Positions 55,543 through 64,000 of a stretch of 64,000 nt of DNA are shown in pieces. Below the pieces are notes generated by a model. That model saw only the letters and a list, made by a program, of their open reading frames with translations. It did not search any database and was not told the DNA's origin. How positions within the stretch are numbered: position 1 is the stretch's first letter; every line of letters begins with the position of its first letter. The position numbers were made by a program, and so were the translations under genes. The stretch is from Mycolicibacterium stellerae (GTDB lineage Bacteria > Actinomycetota > Actinomycetes > Mycobacteriales > Mycobacteriaceae): positions 1-64,000 of the forward strand of contig NZ_RARC01000008.1 of NCBI RefSeq assembly GCF_003719305.1, in the 5' to 3' direction.

Positions 55543-56355
55543 ATGAATCACGATCAAATGAGGCAGAACCTGAGAATCACAGATTTGCAACGTTCGCTGG
55601 TCGACCAGCAGAAGGTGTGGCGCCATATATATGTAGTCGAGGAGACCGGCTCCACCAACGCCGATCTGTTGGCGCGTGCGGCGAACGGCAAGGACATCGA
55701 CGGTGTGGTGCTGCTCGCCGAGTACCAGCGTGCGGGCCGCGGTAGGCACGGCAGAAGCTGGTCGGCACCCCCGCGTTCCCAGATCGCCATGTCGGTGGGC
55801 ATTAACACCAGTGGGGTCCCCAGCGCAGCGTGGGGTTGGCTTCCTCTACTTACCGGTGTCGCGGTGGTGGACGCCGTCTTGGAGGTCTGCGGCATCACCG
55901 CGGGTCTCAAGTGGCCCAACGACGTCCTCGTCGGCACCGGGAAGCTGGCAGGCATCCTCGCCGAGGTGGCCGCACCTGAGCCGGTCGTGGTCGTCGGCCT
56001 GGGCCTGAACGTGACCATGACAGCCGAAGAGGCGCCTGATCCCGTCGCCACCAGCCTGGCCATGCTGGGCGTCGACGCTCCCGACCGCACCATCCTGGCC
56101 CAGGCCGTCCTCGAGCACCTGGCCACCCGTGTCGCCGCCTGGCGAAGCGCAGGGGGCGCCGACGCCGCGCTGAAGGCCGACTATCGATCGCGCAGCGTCA
56201 CGATCGGTCGCCGCGTCCGGGCCAGCCTGCCTGGCGACAGGGCGGTCGAGGGCACGGCGGTAGACATCGACGACCTTGGACGCCTTCAGATCGATACCGG
56301 CACCGAAATATTCACCGTCTCCGCCGGTGACATCACCCATTTGCGGCCGGTCTAG
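55543..56355 (+). CDS. birA: Biotin-protein ligase BirA
   Basis: The 270-residue protein has the ligase motifs EETGSTNADLLAR, AEYQRAGRGRHGRSWSAPP (biotinyl-adenylate loop), LKWPNDVLVGTGKLAGIL and VVVGLGLNV, plus the C-terminal SH3-like domain. It lacks the N-terminal DNA-binding domain and therefore should not act as a repressor. It attaches biotin to AccA3. It corresponds to Rv3279c, which in M. tuberculosis is next to accD5. Confidence 0.95.
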   Translation: MNHDQMRQNLRITDLQRSLVDQQKVWRHIYVVEETGSTNADLLARAANGKDIDGVVLLAEYQRAGRGRHGRSWSAPPRSQIAMSVGINTSGVPSAAWGWLPLLTGVAVVDAVLEVCGITAGLKWPNDVLVGTGKLAGILAEVAAPEPVVVVGLGLNVTMTAEEAPDPVATSLAMLGVDAPDRTILAQAVLEHLATRVAAWRSAGGADAALKADYRSRSVTIGRRVRASLPGDRAVEGTAVDIDDLGRLQIDTGTEIFTVSAGDITHLRPV

Positions 56356-56370
56356 CCGTAGAGTTCCACC

Positions 56371-56907
56371 GTGGGCTACCCCGAGAATGTGCTGGCCGCT
56401 GACGAGCAAGTCGTGCTGCATCGGCATCCACACTGGAAACGACTGATCCTGCCGGTGCTCATCCTGCTCGTGGCCACCGCCGCAGCAACCTTCGTCGCGG
56501 GTTACGTCAACACCCTCAGTTGGGACGCCAACGCCAAGAAGATCATCTTCCTTGTCATCTGGGTGATCTGGCTGGTGCTCGCCTGCTGGGCCACGCTGTG
56601 GCCCTTCCTGAACTGGCTGACGACACACTTCGTGATCACCGACCGCAGGGTGATGTTCCGGCACGGACTGGTCACCCGCACGGGCATCGACATCCCGCTG
56701 GCACGGATCAACAGTGTCGAGTTCCGGCACGGGCTGATCGACCGGATGGTGCGCACCGGCACCTTGATCATCGAGTCGGCCTCACAGGACCCGTTGGAGT
56801 TCAACGACATTCCGCAAGTGGAGCGCGTCCACTCGCTGCTATATCACGAAGTCTTCGACACGCTCGGCGGCGAGGAGTCCGACAGTCGGTCTCCGGGAAG
56901 GCGCTGA
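56371..56907 (+). CDS. PH-domain membrane protein (YdbT-like, Rv3278c-like)
   Basis: The 178-residue protein has two adjacent transmembrane helices (about 25-45 and 58-85) followed by a bacterial PH-like domain: LTTHFVITDRRVMFRHGLVTRTGIDIPLARINSV, shown in part as FVITDRRVMFRHG and IPLARINSVEFRHG. It corresponds to Rv3278c. The GTG start follows birA by 15 bases. Its 3' end overlaps the convergent GtrA gene by 64 bases. Role unknown. Confidence 0.8.
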   Translation: MGYPENVLAADEQVVLHRHPHWKRLILPVLILLVATAAATFVAGYVNTLSWDANAKKIIFLVIWVIWLVLACWATLWPFLNWLTTHFVITDRRVMFRHGLVTRTGIDIPLARINSVEFRHGLIDRMVRTGTLIIESASQDPLEFNDIPQVERVHSLLYHEVFDTLGGEESDSRSPGRR

Positions 56908-57521
56908 CGCCGCCGCGTCGGCTGCAGCGGGGTCACGTTCGACGGATCATGCTCGCGGTGTTCGTGCGCGTCCTCCATCGCCTCGGCGATGCCGCCCGCG
57001 GTGAGCGTGGACTCGACGGCCTTGTCCGGGGCGCGGTCGAACTCGTCGGGGAAGACCCAGCGCCGGAACGCCCAGAACCGGAACCCCATCTGCAGCAAAT
57101 TGCCGACGACGTACGCGGAGACGAAGTCGGCGATGTTCTCGGTGGTCAGCGAAACGTCGGGCACGCGCAGGTGCAGTACGTAGCTGGAGAACCACAGCGG
57201 GGCCATGCAGATCACCACGCCTATACCGCTGAAGCCGAAGAACAGCAGCGCCTCGTGGTGGCGTTCGCGGCCGCCGCGGTTCTGGAAGCTCCATTCCCTG
57301 TTGAGGATGTAGGAGGCGATCACCGCGACGATGCCTGCGATGATCTTCGCCGTGACAGGCTTGGGCTCCAGCACCGTCAGCTTCAGCGTGTAAAAGACCG
57401 CCGAGTCGATGACGAAGGTGGTCGCGCCGACTATGGCGAACTTGATGAGCTCGTGGTGCCGTTCAAAGTACGGCCGGATCGGGCGCGGCAGCCGCGCGAT
57501 CGTGGCGTCGGTGAAGGACAC
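56844..57521 (-). CDS. GtrA-family membrane protein
   Basis: The 225-residue protein has four helices in the GtrA layout: IKFAIVGATTFVIDSAVFYTL, PVTAKIIAGIVAVIASYILNREWSF (family motif NREWSF), a third at about 90-115 and a fourth at about 128-150. GtrA proteins help flip polyprenyl-linked glucose or related sugars. It corresponds to Rv3277. The C-terminal 60 residues are polar and overlap the PH-domain gene antisense. The start is ATG at 57521. Confidence 0.85.
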   Translation of the reverse strand: MSFTDATIARLPRPIRPYFERHHELIKFAIVGATTFVIDSAVFYTLKLTVLEPKPVTAKIIAGIVAVIASYILNREWSFQNRGGRERHHEALLFFGFSGIGVVICMAPLWFSSYVLHLRVPDVSLTTENIADFVSAYVVGNLLQMGFRFWAFRRWVFPDEFDRAPDKAVESTLTAGGIAEAMEDAHEHREHDPSNVTPLQPTRRRQRLPGDRLSDSSPPSVSKTS

Positions 57522-57594
57522 GACAAGCGAGTGTACGGAAACAACGCACCCGACGCTTACCCGTGCAGGTCACGGCGGCGCACGCCATGACACC

Positions 57595-58776
57595 ATGAAC
57601 GCTGTGCCGGTACCCAAGGTGACCATGATCGGCGGCGGACAGCTGGCCAGGATGACCCATCAGTCAGCTATTGCCCTGGGTCAAGCGCTGCGTGTGCTCG
57701 CCGTCACACCCGATGACCCCGCGGCGCAGGTCACGCCCGATGTGGTGATCGGTTCGCACACCGACCTCGACGCACTCCGTCGTGCGGCCGAAGGCGCCCA
57801 GGCATTCACCTTCGACCACGAACACGTGCCGACCGATCTGCTGGAGAAGCTGGTCGCCGAGGGCGTCAACGTGGCACCGCCACCCGAGGCGCTGATCCAC
57901 GCCCAGGACAAGCTGGTGATGCGACGGCGGCTGGAGGCCATCGGGGCGCCGATTCCGCGCTACGCCGAGGTGACCGACCCCGCCGAGCTGGATGCGTTCG
58001 CCCTGGGCCAACCGATCGTGCTCAAGACCGTCCGTGGCGGCTACGACGGTCGCGGGGTGCTGCTGGCCCGCGATCTCGACGAGGCGCGCGACTTCGCGGC
58101 GCGCAATCTCGCCGAGGGAATCGCGGTTCTGGCGGAGGAGCGCGTCGATATGCGGCGGGAGCTTGCCGCGCTGGTGGCCCGGTCGCCGTTCGGCCAGGGC
58201 GCCGCGTGGCCGGTGGTGGAGACCGTGCAGCGCGACGGCATCTGCGTCGAGGTGATCGCGCCAGCACAGGATCTCGATAGCGAGACCGCAAGCGCGGCAG
58301 GGCAGCTGGCGTTGCGGTTGGCCGCCGAACTGGGCGTGGTCGGGCTGCTGGCTGTCGAGCTGTTCGAGACCGTCGACGGCGCACTGGTCGTCAACGAGCT
58401 GGCGATGCGACCGCACAACTCCGGGCACTGGACGATGGACGGCTCGCGCACCAGTCAGTTCGAGCAGCACCTGCGCGCGGTGCTCGACTACCCGCTCGGC
58501 GACACCACACCGCTCGCACCGGTGACGGTGATGGCCAATGTTCTTGGCGCAGAAGACAAATCAGACATGGGCATGGACGAACGACTGCACCATCTGTTCG
58601 GCCGGATCCCCGACGCCAAGGTGCACCTCTACGGCAAAGAGGAGCGCCCAGGCCGCAAGATCGGGCACGTCAACGTCGTCGGCGACGACGTGGCGAAGCT
58701 TCGTGAACGGGCCACCCGGGCGGCACACTGGTTGTCGCACGCGGAATGGACCGACGGATGGGACGAACACGCATGA
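57595..58776 (+). CDS. purK: N5-carboxyaminoimidazole ribonucleotide synthase
   Basis: The 393-residue ATP-grasp enzyme starts with [21 protein letters not shown] and has [49 protein letters not shown], of which [12 protein letters not shown] is the ATP/Mg site. It makes N5-CAIR from AIR, bicarbonate and ATP in purine synthesis. The ATG at 57595 was chosen over the antisense-overlapping upstream frame. The stop overlaps purE (ATGA). Confidence 0.95.
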   Translation: MNAVPVPKVTMIGGGQLARMTHQSAIALGQALRVLAVTPDDPAAQVTPDVVIGSHTDLDALRRAAEGAQAFTFDHEHVPTDLLEKLVAEGVNVAPPPEALIHAQDKLVMRRRLEAIGAPIPRYAEVTDPAELDAFALGQPIVLKTVRGGYDGRGVLLARDLDEARDFAARNLAEGIAVLAEERVDMRRELAALVARSPFGQGAAWPVVETVQRDGICVEVIAPAQDLDSETASAAGQLALRLAAELGVVGLLAVELFETVDGALVVNELAMRPHNSGHWTMDGSRTSQFEQHLRAVLDYPLGDTTPLAPVTVMANVLGAEDKSDMGMDERLHHLFGRIPDAKVHLYGKEERPGRKIGHVNVVGDDVAKLRERATRAAHWLSHAEWTDGWDEHA

Positions 58777-59285
58777 ATGCACCGGCACGGGTCGGCGTGA
58801 TCATGGGCAGCGACAGCGACTGGCCGGTGATGGAAGCGGCCGCACATGCGTTGGCGGAGTTCGACATTCCCTTCGAGGTCGGCGTGGTGTCAGCGCACCG
58901 CACACCCGAACGCATGCTCGACTATGCGCGCACGGCGGCCGACCGCGGCATCGAGGTGATCATCGCAGGCGCAGGCGGTGCGGCCCACCTGCCCGGGATG
59001 GTCGCGTCGGCCACGCCGTTGCCGGTGATCGGCGTCCCGGTGCCGCTGGCCCACCTTGACGGCCTCGATTCGCTGCTGTCCATCGTGCAGATGCCTGCGG
59101 GCGTTCCGGTGGCGACGGTGTCTATCGGCGGAGCCCGGAATGCCGGGCTGTTGGCGGTCCGCATCCTCGGCGCTGCTGATTCGGCGTTGCGTGGGCGGAT
59201 GGTTGCGTTCCAGCAGGACCTGGAAGGCTTGGTGTTGCAAAAAGACGACGCGTTACGCCGGCGGCTGATGGGGGATTCGGAATAG
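58773..59285 (+). CDS. purE: N5-CAIR mutase, PurE catalytic subunit
   Basis: The 170-residue enzyme has [52 protein letters not shown] and the active-site region [19 protein letters not shown] with [19 protein letters not shown]. These are the PurE class I marks, including the catalytic histidine in SAHRTP. It converts N5-CAIR to CAIR. It is coupled to purK by a 4-base overlap. Confidence 0.96.
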   Translation: MNAPARVGVIMGSDSDWPVMEAAAHALAEFDIPFEVGVVSAHRTPERMLDYARTAADRGIEVIIAGAGGAAHLPGMVASATPLPVIGVPVPLAHLDGLDSLLSIVQMPAGVPVATVSIGGARNAGLLAVRILGAADSALRGRMVAFQQDLEGLVLQKDDALRRRLMGDSE

Positions 59286-59291
59286 CGGCGG

Positions 59292-59513
59292 CTACAAAGC
59301 CCGCGGGTCGACATCGTCTGACTGCTTGCGCGAAACGTATTTCGGCATCGGGATGTGGCCGGTCTGGGCGGCGTGTGTGCCGGCTTCCACGACCGAAGAA
59401 CCACGGAACCAACGCGGCTTGCCGTGCCATCCGCAGTCGCATGCAGCAATGCGTCGGAAGGGACGCCCATCGACAGATATCTGCATGAATTGGTGTGCAA
59501 GGGGAGCCTGCAT
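59292..59513 (-). CDS. Small CxCxWH-type hypothetical protein
   Basis: The 73-residue frame contains FMQISVDGRPFRRIAACDCGW, then HGKPRWFRGSSVVEAGTHAAQTGH. Two close cysteines plus a tryptophan-histidine and two later histidines suggest a small zinc-binding fold. It is convergent with purE, 6 bases apart. No strong ribosome site is seen; ATG at 59513 is the choice, but 59477-59486 is also possible. Clean frame and composition support coding; function unknown. Confidence 0.45.
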   Translation of the reverse strand: MQAPLAHQFMQISVDGRPFRRIAACDCGWHGKPRWFRGSSVVEAGTHAAQTGHIPMPKYVSRKQSDDVDPRAL

Positions 59514-59692
59514 AGGTAGCAAAACTAACCGGCGTACATGGGAGTGTGCAATGACCGTCCTGAAACTGTCCTGAGAACTTGGCCGTATTGTGACACTGCG
59601 GTGTCCCGGGCGAGATTGCCGTTTGCCTACGCGCGGTTTCCTCGTGCAGGCGCGATCACGGTAAAATTACCGGTGAGTAGCAAGGAGTTCTC
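59514..59692 (+). promoter_or_regulatory. Upstream region of fadE25
   Basis: About 180 bases between divergent genes. AAGGAG precedes the fadE25 ATG. AATTACCGG and GTAAAATTAC just upstream of it are AT-rich, and GGTAAAATT near 59660-59668 could serve as a -10. No other structure is seen. Confidence 0.35.
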
Positions 59693-60853
59693 ATGGGTGG
59701 TAACCCCGATTTCGACGTGTTCAAGCTGCCCGACGAGCACAACGAACTGCGCGAGGTGTTGCGCAACCTGTGCGAGAAGGAGATCGCGCCGTACGCCGCC
59801 GACGTCGACGAAAATTCGCGCTTCCCCGAGGAGGCCCTCAAGGTCCTCAGCCAGTCGGGTTTCTCGGCTATCCACGTGCCCGAGGAGTACGGCGGACAGG
59901 GCGCGGACTCCGTGGCCACCTGCATCGTCATCGAAGAGGTAGCCCGAGTTGATGCGTCTGCCTCCCTGATCCCTGCGGTGAACAAGCTGGGCACCATGGG
60001 CCTGATTCTCAGCGGGTCTGACGAGCTGAAGAAGCAGGTACTGCCTGCCGTCGGGTCCGGTGAGGCGATGGCTTCCTACGCGTTGTCGGAGCGGGAGGCC
60101 GGTAGCGATGCGGCCGCGATGCGTACGCGCGCGAAGCAGGACGGCGACTCGTGGATCCTCAACGGCACCAAGGCGTGGATCACCAACGGCGGCAAGTCCA
60201 CGTGGTACACCGTGATGGCGTCCAGCGATCCGGACAAGGGTGCCAACGGCATCTCGGCGTTCATGGTGCACCGCGACGACGAGGGCTTCACCGTCGGGCC
60301 CAAGGAGCGCAAGCTCGGCATCAAGGGGTCACCGACCACCGAGCTGTACTTCGAGAACTGCCGGATTCCCGGTGACCGAATCATCGGGGAGCCCGGCAGC
60401 GGGTTCAAGACCGCGCTGAAGACCCTCGATCACACCCGGCCGACGATCGGGGCGCAGGCCGTCGGTATCGCCCAGGGCGCGCTGGACGCGGCAATCGCAT
60501 ACACCAAGGACCGCAAGCAGTTCGGCAAGTCGATCAGCGACTTCCAGGGTGTGCAGTTCATGATCGCCGACATGGCGATGAAGGTGGAAGCGGCGCGGCT
60601 GATGGTCTATACCGCTGCGGCGCGCGCTGAGCGCGGCGAGCCGGCGCTGGGGTTCATCTCCTCGGCGTCGAAGTGCTTTGCCTCCGATGTCGCGATGGAG
60701 GTCACCACCGACGCCGTGCAGCTGTTCGGCGGTGCGGGCTACACCCAGGATTTCCCCGTCGAGCGGATGATGCGCGACGCCAAGATCACCCAGATCTACG
60801 AAGGCACCAACCAGATTCAGCGCGTCGTGATGTCGCGGGCGTTGTTGAAGTAG
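59693..60853 (+). CDS. fadE25: Acyl-CoA dehydrogenase FadE25
   Basis: The 386-residue enzyme has SGFSAIHVPEEYGGQGADSV, the FAD/substrate motif YALSEREAGSDAAAMRT, WITNGGKSTWYTVMA, TKDRKQFGKSISDFQGVQF and the catalytic glutamate in KITQIYEGTNQIQR. It matches FadE25 (Rv3274c) in length and position after purE. It should oxidise acyl-CoA with FAD and pass electrons to ETF. Start ATG at 59693 with AAGGAG. Confidence 0.94.
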   Translation: MGGNPDFDVFKLPDEHNELREVLRNLCEKEIAPYAADVDENSRFPEEALKVLSQSGFSAIHVPEEYGGQGADSVATCIVIEEVARVDASASLIPAVNKLGTMGLILSGSDELKKQVLPAVGSGEAMASYALSEREAGSDAAAMRTRAKQDGDSWILNGTKAWITNGGKSTWYTVMASSDPDKGANGISAFMVHRDDEGFTVGPKERKLGIKGSPTTELYFENCRIPGDRIIGEPGSGFKTALKTLDHTRPTIGAQAVGIAQGALDAAIAYTKDRKQFGKSISDFQGVQFMIADMAMKVEAARLMVYTAAARAERGEPALGFISSASKCFASDVAMEVTTDAVQLFGGAGYTQDFPVERMMRDAKITQIYEGTNQIQRVVMSRALLK

Positions 60854-60863
60854 GAGTCGCAGG

Positions 60864-61271
60864 TCAGGCGTGGCTGCTGCCGTTGGAGCCCTGACGGCGT
60901 GTCGGCCTGGCTTCATCGGAATCGTTGTCGGCACGGACGTCGGAGTCGGCATCGGCGTCGGCATCGGAGTCAATCGATTCGATCGTCATCGACGCTTCTT
61001 GTTGTTGCTCGCATGCCCTGTGCAGGGCATTGAATCCACAAACGAACGACACCATCGCCGCCAGCGCCCACGCGTTGCCGATCGCCCATTCCCAGCCCGT
61101 TCTTGTGGCGGCCCCGACCAGCCAGAAGACCGCGATCGCCACAGCCGGATATCCGGCGACGATGTAAAACCGGGCGTCGGCGCTCGCCGACCAGCACGGA
61201 TGGCGCCGCGTGCGGAGATGCCACACCGTGAGCCCCACCATCGTGAGGATGGCAGCGACGGTGGAACTCAT
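60864..61271 (-). CDS. Membrane protein with acidic aspartate-rich tail
   Basis: The 135-residue protein has three helices (about 3-20, 33-53, 64-86) and a cytosolic tail dominated by alternating Asp, Ala and Ser (SIDSDADADADSDV, then RADNDSDEA). The family is not recognised. It is convergent with fadE25, ten bases apart. The repeat tail could bind cations or be disordered. ATG at 61271. Confidence 0.55.
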   Translation of the reverse strand: MSSTVAAILTMVGLTVWHLRTRRHPCWSASADARFYIVAGYPAVAIAVFWLVGAATRTGWEWAIGNAWALAAMVSFVCGFNALHRACEQQQEASMTIESIDSDADADADSDVRADNDSDEARPTRRQGSNGSSHA

Positions 61272-61417
61272 GGCGATTCCCCGCTTCTAGAGCGCGTGAC
61301 GCGCTGTTCGTAGCCAGTATTGCACGCTTCGGTATGACAGTTCAGTGAACACACAGGTGTAGTTCGCAGCCCTGGCCCACGGATGGCTCTTGGGGATTTG
61401 CTGAATTTACGGCTCAG

Positions 61418-62857
61418 CTAATTTTCGTAGAAGATCCAGCCGGCCATGCCACCCTCCAGGTGGTAGGTGTTATGGCAGTGGGTGATCCACTTCCCCGGGT
61501 TGACGGTGTCGAAATCCACCTCGACGGTATTCCTGGGCGCCACCAGCACGGTGTCCTTGCGTGCGCGCGGACCGTCGCGACCCACCACCTCAAACGTGTG
61601 CCCGTGCAGGTGAATCGGGTGGAACATCATGGACTCGTTGATCATTCGCATCCGTACCCGTTGGTCGGGTTTCACGCCGATGCCGTCGGCCGTCGGATCG
61701 TAGAGCCTGCCGTTGAACGGCCAGGTATAGCCGGCGCCCGGCCCGCTCAGCCGCGCCTCGATCACCTGGTCGGGCGTGCGAGCCGGCAACGTCACCTCAG
61801 GAGTCGGCGACAGGGTCGCGGTGTCGAGCACCAGCTCCTTGCGCACCGCGGCGACGAAGTCGTCGACCTTCGCAGCGCTCGGCGCTCCACCGACGCGGAT
61901 GTTGAGCTGGGCATGTCCCTGCTTGCCCTCTGGCACGGCGACCACCGGAACCGACGCGTTGACGGTGAACACGGCGTCGACGCGCTCACCCATGCCGAGG
62001 ATGACCGACTTCGTCTTGATGGGCATCACCGGATAGCCGTCGGTGGCGATGACGTTCAGGTCGGTGTCCGGCACGGCAACGCGGAACGCGGTGTCGGATC
62101 CGGCGTTGATGACCCGCAGCCGGACGCGCTGTCCGGCGCGATAGTCGCGCACCTCGGGGTCGGCGGGGACGCGGCCGTTGACGACGAAGTACGGATAGGT
62201 GACGTCGCCGCCGTCGGCGCCGAGCGGCGTCGTCGGGCTCACACCGGGCCCGCCGGGCTCCATCGGCTTCATCCCGTTCTTGCGCAGGTTCTCAAGCACC
62301 TGGTCCGGGTTAGTTCCGGTGCCGTCGATCCAGTCGTCCAGCACGACGACCAATTCCTCGTCGTAGTCGGCCTTTTCGGCCGGATCCTCGATGATCAACG
62401 GGCCGTAGAGACCGCGGTCCAACTGCGTGCCGACATGCGAGTGATACCAGTACGTTCCCGCGTCGGGCACCATGAACTCGTAGGTGAAGTCTCCGCCCGA
62501 CGGGATCGGCGACTGCGTCAGCGGCGGAACGCCGTCCATGTCGTTGACGATCGCCAGCCCGTGCCAGTGCACGCTGGTGTCGGCGGGCAGCTTGTTCGTC
62601 ACCGCAACGCGCAGCGTTTCACCCTTGCGGATGCGTATCTCGTTCCCAGGGACCCGCCCGTTGTATGCCCACGTCCGCACCGACACACCGCCGAGGTCGA
62701 TATCGGTCTCGGCGGGCTCGAATTTCAGGTCGACGGCCGGCGCGGGCGGCGGCGACGCCCTGGGCGATGCGATCGGCGCCTCGGCCGCTCGCGACGAGCA
62801 CCCCGCCGCCACCCCGGCGGCCGCCGTCAGCACCAGGAAGTTTCGCCGGTTGATCAT
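61418..62857 (-). CDS. Tat-exported multicopper oxidase (MmcO-like)
   Basis: The 479-residue protein has a Tat signal (INRRNFLVLTAAAG) with a lipobox (VAAGC) and three cupredoxin domains. The four copper motifs are complete: SVHWHGLAI, YWYHSHVGTQ, MMFHPIHLHGHTF and WITHCHNTYHLEGGM. It is similar to MmcO (Rv0846c), which oxidises Cu(I) and protects from copper stress. It is likely lipid-anchored outside the membrane. A small exported protein is encoded upstream on the same strand. Confidence 0.93.
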   Translation of the reverse strand: MINRRNFLVLTAAAGVAAGCSSRAAEAPIASPRASPPPAPAVDLKFEPAETDIDLGGVSVRTWAYNGRVPGNEIRIRKGETLRVAVTNKLPADTSVHWHGLAIVNDMDGVPPLTQSPIPSGGDFTYEFMVPDAGTYWYHSHVGTQLDRGLYGPLIIEDPAEKADYDEELVVVLDDWIDGTGTNPDQVLENLRKNGMKPMEPGGPGVSPTTPLGADGGDVTYPYFVVNGRVPADPEVRDYRAGQRVRLRVINAGSDTAFRVAVPDTDLNVIATDGYPVMPIKTKSVILGMGERVDAVFTVNASVPVVAVPEGKQGHAQLNIRVGGAPSAAKVDDFVAAVRKELVLDTATLSPTPEVTLPARTPDQVIEARLSGPGAGYTWPFNGRLYDPTADGIGVKPDQRVRMRMINESMMFHPIHLHGHTFEVVGRDGPRARKDTVLVAPRNTVEVDFDTVNPGKWITHCHNTYHLEGGMAGWIFYEN

Positions 62858-62962
62858 GAAGCTGAGCGTGGCACTTCCGTGCCGGCGATGTGCCGAGACT
62901 GCGGACAGATTGTCGAAACCGCCGGCAGCGCGATCTGCCGGCTGGCTCGATGCTAGATAGCT

Positions 62963-63211
62963 TTAGCTGCCCGACCCGCCGAACGGCTTCGCCTTGTCGA
63001 CCGGCACGGCCATCGAGGTCTGTTCCGTCGCGGAGTACGCGACGGTCGCAGTATCGCCAAGGGTCATCCCCGGTGCCGACACCACCGCCGGAGCGGCTGG
63101 GCTGGCGCCGCCCGTCAAGACACTCACAACGCCCATGGCAACCATGGCGCCGCCACCCACCAGAGCCGCGTACGTCTTTACCCTTTTCCCGGGTCGCCGA
63201 ATGACAGGCAT
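62963..63211 (-). CDS. Small exported protein upstream of the multicopper oxidase
   Basis: The 82-residue protein has a signal sequence (about 10-32: TYAALVGGGAMVAMGVVSVL) and a short mature part with VVSAPGMTLGDTATVAYSAT. ATG at 63211 follows GGGGAA; the upstream frame to 63253 lacks a site. It precedes the oxidase by about 105 bases on the same strand and may be cotranscribed. No copper-binding cysteines or histidines are visible, so a copper role is not supported by sequence. Confidence 0.55.
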   Translation of the reverse strand: MPVIRRPGKRVKTYAALVGGGAMVAMGVVSVLTGGASPAAPAVVSAPGMTLGDTATVAYSATEQTSMAVPVDKAKPFGGSGS

Positions 63212-63356
63212 TTCATTTCCCCAATCACTTATTTGTGCGGAGCGAGGCCACAAGCACTGCTCCGTTAAGAAGCCACCAAACTCGCGCCGAGGAAAATGTG
63301 AGAGACCTCCTAAGCGGACTTTCAGGAGACTCTGCTCTGATCGACAGAGTCCAGAA

Positions 63357-63998
63357 TCAGCCGCGGGTCGTCTTCTCCGTTTGCCTGCGCCGATCCAGCT
63401 GGGTCGGATCCGGATTGGCGACCTGCACCAACGACCCGCCTGCGGTGAAAATCGCGAGCAGGTTGTCGGTTAGCTCGTCGGCGCTGTCCCAGCGTCGGGT
63501 CGAAAGAACCCTGTCATCTGCTTTCAGGTTCTGCGCGGCGGCGGAATCGGCTGCGGCGGCGAGGAGCTCGTCGGCCGAACGGCCGTCCAGCGCCGGGCCC
63601 GGCTGTCGCTCGGGGACGACCTGGTCGCCGTGCACGCGCACCGACGTCGCATAGTCGGTGATCCCGACCGGCAGGTCGGCGACGGGCTTGCCGAAGGGGT
63701 CGAGGGACAGCACGGCGATCTCACCCGGCCCGACGGCGGCCTCGGCCTCGGCCAACCGGTCCGCCGTGCACAGCGCGACGTCGGCCTCGCCGGGACCGAG
63801 CACGACCTCGGCCCCGATGTACCAGACGCCGAGCAGCACCGCCGCGGTCTGCCAGTGTGCGGGCAACAGCACGGCGATCCGGCTGCCGGGTCCTGCGCCC
63901 AGTTCGTCGCGAAGCAGGTTGGCGGTCTTGGCCGCCCAGTTGAGCAGAGTGACCGTCGACAGCTCGATCCGCTCTCCTGTCGCGTCGTCGTAGTAGGT
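63357..63998 (-). CDS. TIGR03089-family protein (Rv3268-like), N-terminus cut by window edge
   Basis: The frame runs from the right edge to the stop at 63357 and is longer than the ATG-bounded portion at 63872. It begins TYYDDATGERIELSTVTLLN and continues with GSRIAVLLPAHWQTAAVLLGVWYIGAEVVLG, which resembles the N-terminal part of AMP-binding enzymes but lacks the rest, as in TIGR03089. It ends DPTQLDRRRQTEKTTRG. Only the start is missing. Function unknown. Confidence 0.75.
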   Translation of the reverse strand, partial: TYYDDATGERIELSTVTLLNWAAKTANLLRDELGAGPGSRIAVLLPAHWQTAAVLLGVWYIGAEVVLGPGEADVALCTADRLAEAEAAVGPGEIAVLSLDPFGKPVADLPVGITDYATSVRVHGDQVVPERQPGPALDGRSADELLAAAADSAAAQNLKADDRVLSTRRWDSADELTDNLLAIFTAGGSLVQVANPDPTQLDRRRQTEKTTRG

Positions 63999-64000
63999 GA

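Noticed and set aside
61460..62956. 498-codon plus-strand open frame
   Set aside because: It is antisense to the multicopper oxidase, which has all four copper motifs.

Overview
The window is high-GC actinobacterial DNA and almost certainly comes from a mycobacterium, probably a rapid-growing environmental one (Mycolicibacterium type). Recalled from knowledge and not searched, the backbone gene order matches the Mycobacterium tuberculosis block Rv3293 to Rv3268 read in reverse: pcd, Rv3292, lrpA, lat, Rv3289c, usfY, rsbW, sigF, accA3, Rv3284, sseA, maf, accE5, accD5, birA, Rv3278c, Rv3277, purK, purE, fadE25, and at the far end an Rv3268-like TIGR03089 gene. Several additions are absent from that order, including a type IB topoisomerase, a hyaluronan-synthase-like operon and a roughly 29 kb polysaccharide island.

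Region by region. 1-122 is the tail of an IS30-type transposase. 208-4840 is a lysine catabolism locus: pcd and a 2-oxoadipate dioxygenase/decarboxylase homologue on the minus strand, divergent from lrpA and lat. 4833-9658 is the stress-response region around rsbW-sigF, with a membrane-anchored Mrr-like nuclease, usfY, a CsbD-like protein, topoisomerase IB, an unlisted 44-residue membrane protein and a STAS anti-anti-sigma candidate. 9901-16866 holds a MobA-like nucleotidyltransferase and a three-gene operon (nucleotide-sugar dehydrogenase, processive beta-glycosyltransferase, exported polysaccharide deacetylase) divergent from an exported LamG-like protein. 17511-25099 is the acyl-CoA carboxylase region (accA3, accE5, accD5) with sufE-like, sseA, maf, a YdcF-like gene and two small CrcB-like membrane proteins.

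25.1-54.9 kb is an island that separates accD5 from birA. It contains what looks like a complete Wzx/Wzy-type polysaccharide pathway: a Wzz/BY-kinase fusion, a low-molecular-weight tyrosine phosphatase, a polyprenyl glycosylphosphotransferase, a flippase, a polymerase, at least four glycosyltransferases, five SAM methyltransferases, an acetyltransferase, an RmlA paralogue, a CMP-sugar-type cytidylyltransferase with two dehydrogenases, a Tat-exported beta-helix enzyme and a DUF4012 protein. A frameshifted DUF4012 relic lies at the opposite edge. The island has longer intergenic gaps, more AT-rich stretches and more TTG/GTG/CTG starts than its flanks, which suggests acquisition or rapid diversification.

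55543-64000 returns to backbone: birA, a PH-domain membrane protein, a GtrA protein, purK-purE, fadE25, then a Tat-exported multicopper oxidase with a small exported protein, and the C-terminal part of a TIGR03089 gene cut by the window end. I saw no rRNA, tRNA or CRISPR array.
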